Source: Triatoma infestans
Lineage: Eukaryota > Arthropoda > Insecta > Hemiptera > Reduviidae
Direction of reading: 5' to 3'
NCBI GenBank assembly: GCA_011037195.1
Contig: JAAEAF010002602.1
Location: 1-64,000 of the forward strand
Length of the DNA stretch: 64,000 nucleotides
The notes under the pieces were generated by a model. It worked only from the letters and a program-made list of their open reading frames with translations, made no database searches and was not told the DNA's origin. Position numbers and translations under genes: made by a program. Shown here piece by piece: positions 28,001 through 40,000 of the stretch (position 1 is the stretch's first letter; each line of letters opens with the position of its first letter).

Positions 28001-31000
28001 GCATATCTAAAGCATTGCTGAGCCTATAAATTCTGCAATTATGCCTACTGTTTGAGTTTCACCTATTGTAATTGCTCATAAATCTAATGGCAATATTAAA
28101 TTTGTGGCGCTTTCCAAAATGCAAGTAACATTGCATGGCATGGACCCAACATCCTCTTCCATGATTTGAGGATGCTTATTTGTAGATGGAAGTAAATGAA
28201 ACTTCGAGTTTTAAAGAGTCAAATATTTCTATTGTGTACAATAATATGTTCAAATTCCACCCAAAAAAATAAAAATTTCACTCATATCACTTAAATTAGG
28301 TAGATCCTTTTACCTTCTGAATTCCAATTCAAATTATATTCAGCTACTTGAATCAATTCATCAATTTGTTCGATTTTTTCTTGTACCAATTCGAATTCCA
28401 CTAATCTACTTTCTCTTCTCATCTTGTTATACCTGTAGAATAGAAAAGACAAAAATAATTTGTACATCTGGAAAGTTTGATTAAACTCATTTTTTTTATT
28501 ATATATATGCATGCAAAACGTTTGGCACAACAGCCCGTAAAGGGCTAAGGCTTGCCAGGCGAATTGTATTAGAGGATGCATGGTAAGCACGCCGCGGTTT
28601 CCTCGCCGTTTTGGTATATGTATAATATAATATATACTTTATGTAGATATTTATGTATATACATAACATTATTATATTATGTTTATTATTTATATTATTA
28701 TATTATATATATATTTATATTACAGTCTTATTTGCAATTTTCTGATTCCGAGATATTTTTTAATCCAAGTATTTTTCCCTCAGATAAAAATTTTTATCTG
28801 AATTATTTTCCTTGATAGCTTTCTTTGTAATATAAATTTCACTATATTTCCCTAAAACTTCATAACATAAACAATTAAAATATATGGCAAAAAACTTCCA
28901 TATAGGGAAGGGATTAGCTCAGTGTTTAGCGTACTAGCTAGACCCAACGCGTAAGGACCCGGTTCGAGTCCAGCCCTAGATTTTTTCTTCTAGAGCCTCT
29001 ACACTCACTGTCCGGTACTAGACAGTGTTTTTGTAACAAAGAATACTGTCCAAGCTGACAGTGCACTGAGAAGGCTCCGGGCGCCCATACTATAGATTTG
29101 ACGCGCCTTAAATTAATAAAAAACTTTTATTTTCGTTTATATTTGATATACACTTATTATTATTATTATTATTAATCTTAAGGAAAATTTGGTTGCTGCA
29201 ATAGATTCTTTATGTAATATTTAACATAAAAAAGGTTGGTATTAATATAAAATATAAAAAAATATATATAGTTTTTTGACTTGCATATTAATAAAAAATA
29301 ATTTACAATTCTCTAATATTTAACATATCAAGTTATACTGTTATCGCAAAAATTGTTTTTTTTCGGTTATGTTATAGAATATTACTGTTACCGAAATGTA
29401 GAGTTTTTCTTATATTTATCTAAAAGAAAATGTAATTTTTCAAAGTAAAAAAAAAAAAAAAAAAAAAAAACGCAATAAAGGAAAAGAAATTTGTAAGGCT
29501 GAAGCATTGGTTCATATCATTTCTGTATTCTTCCTAGAATTTTCATATTTCACATTGAAATCAGCCTATATCAGTGATGGCGAACCTTTTGAGCTCGGTG
29601 TGTCAAATTTTGAAAAATAAAAACATAATTCTCGTGGCGTGTCACTCATCAAGTTAATTATTTGTTTAATGCCATTTAAAATACAAAAGCCAAAATTATG
29701 AAACCAATAGTTTACATTTAGAGACTTGTCTTACATATTTCATTGACACTTAACATACAAAATCGAGTAATATATATATCAAATATAACTGAACAAAAAC
29801 AGAAAAACAATATAAATTTATACAATTAGAAAATAAATATATATGAAAAATTAGTGACTTTTTTGGTGTGGTGGTTGGTTCCGCAGAGCTGGAAAGCATC
29901 AGAGACATTTTCCGTGGTAGCCTGCTTCATTTTGTGGTCATCAACCGGTTTCGGGCGTTCGCCCATCTTCAGGATGCGTTTTTCAGACAGTGCGCCAACA
30001 CAGACTTGGACAGTGCAAACTTGAGTGTGAAAACTAAGTTTGCTCTGTGCATGTCGGTGTTGTCGCACTGTTTGAAAAACGCATCCTGAAGATGGGCGAA
30101 AGCCCGAAACCGGTCGATGACTACAAAATGAAGCAGGCTACCGCGGAAAATGTCTCTGATGACTTCTTTGGTGCTGAAGTTTGTCTGCTAAATCTTCTAT
30201 TTCGGGTTTATACTTGGTACAGTTCAAGGCCAAGCAAGCGCCACTGACTTCATCTGTTAACCGATTCCGTTTTTTTGTCTTAATATTATTTAATGCTGAG
30301 AACAATGTCTCACAAAAATATGTGGATGAAAAAATTGTTAGAAAAACAACTAAAGGAGATCTCGAGGAGCGGTCAATAAAATGTACACTTTTTTTTAAAT
30401 CTTTTCCAACGTTTCGACAAATTTATTGTCTTTTTCAGGGATAAAATTTAAAAAAATGTTAATCGGTATTTGTAATTTCCATGAAACAAACTAAACACAA
30501 AATATGTAGTAACCAGAGAGAGTTGCTAACTATATGAGCTACATTATCAGAAAAAAAAGATTTTTTTTGAATTATGAAATTTTTTATCTTTGAAGATGCG
30601 TGTCACCAAAAATGAGCTCGCGTGTCAGCACTGACACGCGTGTCATAGGTTCGCCATCACTGGCCTATATCATAAAATCATATACTTTTTTGGTTTTGTT
30701 TTAACTCTTAAATAAAAAAATTAGCTCACCACTGAATGATCATATTCAGCTGTATAATATACTCCCTATATTTATCTCGTTTAGAATACATTTCTAATGC
30801 AGACTGTGGAATCCCATGATGATCTTCCAATTGTAGATAATGTACTTCCCTTAATATTGCTTCCAACTAAAAATTATTTTTTATTGCATTAAGACAACAA
30901 TAAATCTAATCCTTGTACAAAAAATTCAATCCTAAATTATTTTATTAAACCTGAGGATGGAAATTCAATGAAATTAATGTTTTGAAATTATTCCTGGTTA

Positions 31001-34000
31001 TAATGCTTCTTTTTAAATTTTCTTCAATTTGTTCATCCACACTCTCAGCCCATTTTGCAAATATTTCTTCTTGAAATTTATTAAATTGTTCGATTAATAT
31101 TTCATGTTTTTTATATAATTCTTTTACTTCGTCACCGTTTGCTATCCTAAAACATTATTTAGAGAATTAAACAACAACAAAAAAAACATTTGAAGTAGCA
31201 AATAGAATGGTATTTTATATTCTTCTGCATACTATGGAAATATCCACCAAACTTTGACTAGATTATTTGACATTAGCAATAACATTTTTGTATGAATAAC
31301 ATTCGTTTACTGAATTTTGCCCAAAAAAAAGGGATAATTATGAAATATTATTTTAAAAATTATCTGATCTCATCTTTGTGTATGCATCAAGTTGATTATA
31401 TGTCCATTTTAATTATTTATGTACCAATAATCTAGAGCCTTAAACTTGTTTACTGAATAGTCAATTCTTTCCCTCAGCATCTCAACCCAGCGGATTGCTC
31501 CTGCAACTGGTGGCATGCAAAGATCAACTTCCACTTTACCGCTTTTTCCAAATTTCTTCATTTGAACGTCGAATATTTTCTAAATTTAGACAAATTAATG
31601 AATAATTGAGAACATGACGAATTTTATTATGTTAAAATTATAATTGTTTTACTTTCCCTTACTGCTGATAGTAGAAGCGGATTTTAACGGGATTCTGGGG
31701 TAAGTTACAACATCATGATTTCCTGGAAAGTGTAATTTCAAACAATATCAGTTTGATATTAAGGACAATTAAAAGATATTTGAGTTTTCAGGTTGAGATC
31801 GTGTCAGCGCTTTGCTAGAAATCGACGTTTTCAGTGCCCATTCCTTCCAAGGTTCAGTGTTCCATTAGCTTTTAAGGTGTAACGAGTCTGAAGAGGCTAA
31901 TTTCAATATGAGCGAGAAACGTCGGTTTCTAGCATCCCAAACCTGGAAGAAATATGGATGCAAATTCCGAAGTCTACTTAGAAGATTACAACCCAAAAAG
32001 ATAGTAAGAACAAGCTCCGCATTCTCACGGGACACTGTAGACTTAGAAAAGCCCTGGTGATAGCACGTGCAGATTTTGCGGGGGAGGGTCGAGGAAATCC
32101 GATACATCTCATCACATACTGCAAGGCTGTCACTCAGAGAAGATTTAGGAACCTGGGCAGTTACCAGGAAGAGAAGAATATATCCTTCGCTACAGCCCTC
32201 TAGAATATTGAGTTTTCTAAGGAGCCTTACTCCGGTGAGAGTGCTGTAGGCGTGATGCTCGCGTCTGGCTAGCCAGCGGCATCCAAGGGGCACAGCACAA
32301 TAGACCGTGAACGTTGCAGTGGGCCCCTTCTCCAAAAAAAAAAAAAAAATTCGAAGTCACCTCAGCGACGAACGCCTATTTTGCAGACTTGGACGAAAGC
32401 CCGCCCCTACATAGAAGGAATCCAGCACTGGAATACTGGGGTGGCACAAGTGTATAAATTTACGTGAAGATTTTGTAGAAAAATAAAATGAATTTATGTC
32501 ATTATTTTTGTTTCTTCCTTATTAGGTCGGAAACTTATGATTCCATCCTCTTACCTACACACATAAATGCCTATCACTTCTGTATGAAATACTTTTCCAA
32601 GAAACTTTATTTTGGCAAGTCTTTCCTTTAAAGTGCCACGTCAGTATAATCCATGGTTATTCTATTCAGGTACATTAAACGTATTGTTAGAATTCCAAGT
32701 TTGAAGAAAAATCGAAGTTATGATACATCTCTCGGAAAAGTACCAGTGCTGAGTCAGCGGAAGACGATTTTATATAAATACAGCCACCAACCAGCAGGCA
32801 GGCAGTTCTAAGTTCACCACCAGACCGTTAACTTCTATTTCAGTGTATTATATTATAGTGCTAAACTATTAAAGTAACTTGTGTATTGTAATTGTAACTT
32901 CTTATTAAATATATCTGTTTTTAAAAAGAGGCTTCCGGGTTCTTGTGACGTAACTGGCGCCCGCGAACAGGGACTGCGAAGGCTTAAGTCTAGTGCGACC
33001 ACTTGTCTCACTTGCGACCATTTGTCTCGAAGAAGACTTGAAGCTCCCACATCAGTGGCTTATTCGCAGCTCTCCACCAACAGGAACCAGGACCATCCTC
33101 AGACAACCGAAGAACAGCAAGCTGGCGAGTCAACAGGCACGCAAATCTGTAAGTAGCTCATCTATCCTTAAACCCTCCAAACTAGTTCTCCCCACAGAAA
33201 CAATCCCTGAAATGGCCCAAATAAATTACAAAATCTCCAAAGAGGACTATGACCACATTCCCTACTTTGACGGCAACCCTTCCGAGCTAGCGTTCTTCTG
33301 CGAGATTGTTGAGAGTGCCTTCGCCACAGTCTGCGCAGAAAATATCATTGAACGAGATTATAACCACAACATCCTTTTTATAAAAGTCAAGAGTAGACTG
33401 CTAGGTCCCGCTAGAAATATACTTCTTTCACATAGCATGGACCATTTATTAAATTTATTAAAGTACCTAAAAGAAACCTTTGCGGACTCTAGATCTTACG
33501 AAATACTTAAGGATGAGATTTTACAAACCAAAATGAATGCTAGAGAGTCTCCCATTGACTTCGTCAATCGGATCCAGGAATTACGCAATTTAGTTTATAT
33601 TAGACTTAAGCTAGACGGACTCACAGACGCGTTGAAACAACTAATAACTAGGGTTGACAAAGAAATAATTTTCCACATCTATAAATGCCTGTCCCCTACA
33701 CTAAGTAACCACATTATGATCTTCGATCCTAGCACCTTGGACGAAGTACGAAATATTATTTACAACAAATGTTCCTTCATCATAGCCTCCCTAAGCTCCC
33801 CTCACGGTCCTAAAAGACCCAACCAACCATTTCGAAAACCAAACCAGTACAACCAATACCAACAACCTTACAGACAACAATACACTTACAGACCAAGCCC
33901 ACAACACTTCGCACCACGCGTCCCCATGGCTCAAGCCCCTAGCTACCAATCGAATATAATCCCAAACCTATAGAGCCTACTCCCCAGACCTCTCGTTATC

Positions 34001-37000
34001 AGTCCCAACCTCAACGACCGAACGTCGGACAATCCTACCATCCGAATCACCCAAGCAATCCTGAACACCCCTTCAATCGACCCAGACTACCTCCTGGTTA
34101 CTTCTCGCAAAACACTGTGTCTATGCGTACTGCAGGCAGACCCAGGTTCAAAGATTACATCTCACCGCATGAACTGACTCACTGTCAGCAGGAAAATTAT
34201 TCGGAACCCGGCACAACATACGATGACAGGATTTCCCGACTAGAAAATTCTCTTGAGAAAATCACTGAAAAATTTGATCATTTTTTAGACATTGGCCACG
34301 GGAGCCAAGAAGGCCCCCCGAATACAATCTAAACCTAGTAGACAAGTCTCTCCCACACTTCGAAGACAGACACGGACGAAAATGGCTCGTTGACACCGGA
34401 TCAGCCGAAAACTACATAAATCCTAGCGTCGTCGAGACTGACGTAACACTATCTAACGACCCATTCATAATAACGACACCCGCAGGAAAAAGGAAGGGAG
34501 AACAATCTTGCACCCTCAACATACAAGACACTTTTCACGTAAAGTTAGACACTAAATTCCACCTCTTCCCCTTTTCAGACAAGTATGACATACAACCTAA
34601 CCCTGCCAAACTAGACGCCAGAAACAAATCAAACAATTTCTCGGACTTACTGGCTACTACCGTAAAATGATTAAGAACTACGCCAAGATAGCCAGACCTC
34701 TAACCCTCTCACTAAGAAAAGACAAGGACATAGTAATTGACGATAGTTACATACAAGCCGTTGACACCCTAAAATCCCTCCTACAGAACAGCCCTATCCT
34801 ACAATTGCCTAACTTCAATAAACCTTTTACCCTTACAACAGACGCCTCCAACTACGCGATAGGAGCCGTCCTATCACAAAACATTGACGGAAAAGACCTC
34901 CCCATATCCTTTGCCTCCCGCACATTAAACAAACAAGAAGAGAATTACTCTACAATAGAGAAGGAATTATTAGCTATCGTTTGGGCGTGCAAACATTTTA
35001 GACCTTACATATACGGACGTAAATTTATCATACAGACGGACCACAAACCTCTACAGTGGCTACATAATCTAAAAGAACCAAACTCTAAACTTATCCGCTG
35101 GAAATTACAACTAGCCGACTTCGACTTTGACGTTAAGTACGTCCAAGGAAAGACTAACGTAGTAGCAGACGCACTATCGCGAGACCCACCAGAGGAACAA
35201 CACCTTAACGCCCTAGAAACCGCCTCTCCAAACCCAGAAGAAGTCCTAACTGAATTCCTTTCTGCCCCTTCACCTGAAAATAGCGACGACATCCTAGAAG
35301 ACTTAGCCAGAGCCCTTAACATTAACGCCGAAGACGACAGCGGAAACACTACCGCCGAAAACGAAAACATTAACGCCGGAGACGATAACGAAAGCCTACA
35401 AACCCAACACTCTCAAGAATCCTCTAACAGCCAAATTAAAATAATTGACGACAGAACCCGCTGCATTAACGTGGAAAAATTCCAAATTATTCTAACTAGA
35501 GGCAACCCCGAGACGAAAATTCCGATCAACAGACCTTTTAATAAAACTCGTTACAATTGGTACACCAGGTACCCATACTCTAACGACATAGACGAATACT
35601 GCCTAGAATACTTACAACCAAATCATACGTACGGCGTCCTGTGTTCCCCTCCTATCGAAGACTCCCTTGACGAACAGATATATGACCAAATCTTTGCCCA
35701 CCTGTCCGACATAATAAAAGACAAATTCCCAACAGTCAAAATTAAACGCTACTATACAAAAAGACTAGACATAACCGACCCCGCGGAACAAGAAGAAACT
35801 ATTCAAAATTATCACGTTGGTAAAACGGCACACCGTGGCATACACGAAGTATACAGATCCCTAACTAAACGCTACTACTGGCCAAAAATGTTAGAACAGA
35901 TAACAAAAGTAATAAACAACTGTTCCCTCTGTAAGGAAGTTAAGTACGAACGCAGACCAATTAGACAAGTTTACGAAATCACCCCCACTCCTTCCAAACC
36001 TTTCGAGAGACTACAAGGAGACATACTACATTACGACGGGAAGCAAATATTTACACTCATTGACTGTTTCTCCAAAAAACTATACGGTTACCCAATTAGA
36101 ACCTCCTCTGCCCACGAAATCGTCAACTCTCTAGAACACTATCTAAGTTTATTCCCTTGCCCTAAAACAATTCAATTTGACAACGGGACAGAATTTAAAA
36201 ATGGACTAGTCGAAAACTTTCTAAAATACAATAACATAGACATTCACTTTACTACCCCAAACCATTCAGACTCCAACGGACTAATAAACCGAGCCCATTC
36301 CACACTAATTGAAATTCTAAATATAATCAAACACGGAAAAGACTACACTCTCAATAAAATCCTCAGACTAGGACTTATAGCCTACAACAACTCCATAGTT
36401 TCTAACCTCAAAATGACGCCGAACGACATCACCTTCGGAATCCAAACCACCACTTACGCACAAGACCTGGTTTTAGAACAAAAAGTTAAAGAATACCATG
36501 AAGATAGGGAATTGGTATCCCGCGCTATTAAAGAAATTATCGAGAAAGAAAAAGAGACACGAACTAATAGACTAAACCAGACTAGGGAAAACATAGAAAT
36601 ACCGGAAGGCGAAATTTACATACGCGACAAACAATATGGCAAAGCTAAACCAAAATTCAAACGAGGAAATTATTCTCGAAAAACTAAAGTAGTAACCACG
36701 CAAAGGAAATCTTTTAAAGTACATCCTAATCTATTAAAAAGACCTAGAAAATTTACACAACAAACTCTTCCTGTTACAGATAAGAACGATGAATCACGCA
36801 TCCCACATACTAATGGCAATAATACGCATACTGCAACTGCTGACGGCGGGGAATGTAGCCGACAGTTTACAGATAACAGATCTGAGTCAGGGCCCGGGAA
36901 TTCTGCCAGTGACGCATAACCCAGTTTACGTCATAGATAAATATTATACTTTCATACACAGCACAAACGTACAACTATTGGATATAGAACTAGATAAGAC

Positions 37001-40000
37001 GTATAACATAATCAGCACAAGTTATCATCACAGCCGGACTCCACAGATAAAAGCATTCTTTAAATATTATTATTATCTTCGCAACAAATTAGATCATTTA
37101 ACTCTCAACAAATCCAGACCCAAACGGGGACTAATTAACGGCCTAGGTAAGGCCATATCCTGGCTAACCGGAAACATGGACAGTGACGACAAGGAAAGGT
37201 ACGACAAAATTATAAACACGATCGAACGTAACAGTTTTCACCTCCAAAACAACTAAAAAGCCAGATGGCAATAAACAAAAAAGTAATCGAAGAATTCAAT
37301 CACGACATACAAATTATACGGACTAACAATGACAAAATGACTACCTTCTTCTCCAACCCTATAATCAGCCAAGTTGAACTAAATCAACAATTCAATTCGA
37401 TTCTCTTTAACTTGATCCTTCTTGCCAACAAGATTGACGACGTGGAAAACTCTCTAGAATTCTGTAGGTTAAACAGCAAACATTCTAGTATTTTCTCTCT
37501 TAAAGATCTCGAGTCATTACATAAGTCCCACAATATCACGTTCATAACAGCAGACATCGAGGCACTCTGGCAGATAGGCAGGGTACACTGCTCAATAAAA
37601 ACCTGGAGTATCTACTACTTCATTAGCGTTCCCCTAAAAACCTCCTCCTTCGAAATGTACTTCCTCTTATCCTACCCTGTAGAAAAAGACAACCACCTTA
37701 TGACAATTCATGTCCATCCTCCTTTGATCCTACGCCTCCAAGATGAGTTATTTACAGCCACCTGTGAAGACATCAACGGTGATATATATTGCCGCAACAA
37801 GACCATCACCAGGACGACTGTATTCGCCAGATCATATCCAACATCAACCTCTCAGCATGCAAGACAATATACACGTCAAGCGCGCACATCAGTATATCAA
37901 CCTCATAGACCACTTCCTAACTTTCAGAACCAACAGAATAGTAATAAACAAGGACCACCACAACGACACCATGTTCTTAACTAATACTAGCCTAATAAAA
38001 CTAAACCAAGGTGAGACTCTACTGGACAGCAAAGCAATACCAATATACAAAGACTCAAGGAGCGTCACAATCACTGCACAAGTATTCTCACACACCAACA
38101 GAAATATATCCTTCGAAGACCTCCACAGGATCAATTTACAGATGGAACCACTGGAGCTGCTAGAGGACGTACCCAGTGGCACGACACACCTCTATTACCT
38201 TAGCATCCTCCCAATACTTCTACTACTGTCTCTCCTCCTGTATGTTTTCTATGTCCTTAGAAAGAAGGCTAAACCAGGATCGACAGAAGGAGACCAGCTA
38301 AGACCTACACCACTACAAATCTACCCTGGACTTCCATGCCAGTTGTCGCAGGAGCTCCAAACTTAAGGAGGGAGGAGTTATGACACATCTCTCTGAAAAG
38401 TACCAGTGCTGAGTCAGCGGAAGACGATTTTATATAAATACAGCCACCAACCAGCAGGCAGGCAGTTCTAAGTTCACCACCAGACCGTTAACTTCTATTT
38501 CAGTGTATTATATTATAGTGCTAAACTATTAAAGTAACTGGTGTATTATAATTGTAACTTCTTATTAAATATATCTGTTTTTAAAAAGAGGCTTCCGGGT
38601 TCTTGTGACGTAACTTCGATTAACCAGAACTATTTTACAGAACGTATTTCCGAGTTTTGTGCAATGTTCTAGAAAACAGCTCCATCCTTTTTAAATTTAT
38701 AACTAACTTTGTCAGTTACAATTATTATATTAATTACAGTAAGAGAAAGTAGTGTGTGCGTGTGTGTGTGTGTGTGAGTATTTTTCAAACCAGATTTTAT
38801 TTATTTTTAATCCTTACCTGGACCGTTTTAAGTTCTTTGGCGAGCATATGCTTTATCTGATCAAATTTTTCATCAAACTCTTTTTTTATTAATGGCCTTT
38901 CAAGAAATGAACCAATTACTTCGATTAACTGAAATTAACCAATTTAAAAATGTAACCTAAAATAATCTATAAACTTTTATAACAAAATATTTTATTTATT
39001 ATTACCTTAAATACACCTTCTAGATTACAACAGTCATCAAAAGCCAGACATAAAATAGCAGCTAATCTTTTATCTAAATCACAAATATTTGCTTGAAATA
39101 TATCATAATCTTCTACAAATGTTTTATCATCAGGATTCAGAATATCATAAGATTTACTAGAAAATTCTGTAAAATATGTTGTAAATTGTTGTGAAATGTC
39201 AATAAGTTGAGAACTGAGCATACTTCCTTTAACATTTCCAATTTCCACACGTTCCAACTTAACAAATTCAACTACAGTCAAGAAAAATTTCTGGAAATAG
39301 AATAACAATAATTAGTTTGTTAGTGTAATTCCCATTCTTAATTAATAAATGCAAATGAAATCTACAAAATGGTATAAATTTCTTTGTACAAATGGAAAAA
39401 TGAGCTTGATTTTTTTGTATAATGTAGAATACGGTTGCAATTCAGTAGAATGCAGTATGCAGTGCACTACAATGTAGTATACAGGCATTCATTCTTTCTA
39501 CTTTTACAGCTCTCTCCTATACCAGTGGTCGGCAATTGACTCCTTTGGCTGCGGCTCTTTCACGAAATGTTTAGTGCAGGCCCGGAATATTATTTATTAA
39601 CTTGCCTTGTAAGAGACGAGTAAACATTTTTGAAACGCAAGCCTACAGAAAAGAGGCACATTTTTAGAAACAACAATAGCACGGATAGTCGCTTGCAGTC
39701 ATGTGTATCATTATCTCCGTCGAATTGCTCCGCACCGAAATGTATTTCAATTATTTGTACTTATTATAGTAATTTTATTCGAAAACAAATTGTTTGAAAG
39801 AGAAATTCTGATTCACTTTCCATGCCTATTGAAATATTGTCGAGAAAATAAGTCTAATATTAACATTTGCTATTTCAGAACAACACTGTTAAATATGAAG
39901 GAAGCTTTTCTCGGCAGGTTCAAAAACTTTAGAAACAGCAAAGCGACGTTAGCCTTTGTTAAAAAACCTCTGAATGCCACGGTAACAGAAATAAATTGTT

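Larger units (their letters stand above)
29572..30662 (-). mobile_element. hAT element 2, nonautonomous, carries FB1 copy d
   Basis: Terminal inverted repeats cagtgatggcgaacc (left) and ggttcgccatcactg (right), perfect over 15 bp, with an 8-bp duplication gcctatat (29564-29571 and 30663-30670). The minus strand retains only the transposase C-terminal dimerisation segment at about 30,325-30,175 (CETLFSALNNIKTKKRNRLT). Foldback FB1 copy d is inserted near that end. Confidence 0.92.
32716..38615 (+). mobile_element. Errantivirus-like (Gypsy group) LTR retroelement with gag, pro, pol, env remnants; defective
   Basis: Two 240-bp LTRs (32716-32955 and 38376-38615) begin AGTTATG and end GTAACT, differ at four positions, and are flanked by the 4-bp duplication tcga (32712-32715 and 38616-38619). 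A primer-binding site lies directly after the left LTR and a polypurine tract (aaggagggagg) before the right one. Gag, protease, RNase H, integrase and env are recognisable in the order expected for insect errantiviruses. Most of the reverse transcriptase is deleted, and gag and env carry frame changes. It lies antisense in dynein intron 10, inside an older family A repeat. Confidence 0.95.

Noticed and set aside
28905..28980. Functional tRNA gene
   Set aside because: A and B boxes are present but no closed cloverleaf; the same head recurs with the S1 SINE body.
35005..35370. 121-codon minus-strand frame
   Set aside because: Antisense to the open pol frame of the LTR element.
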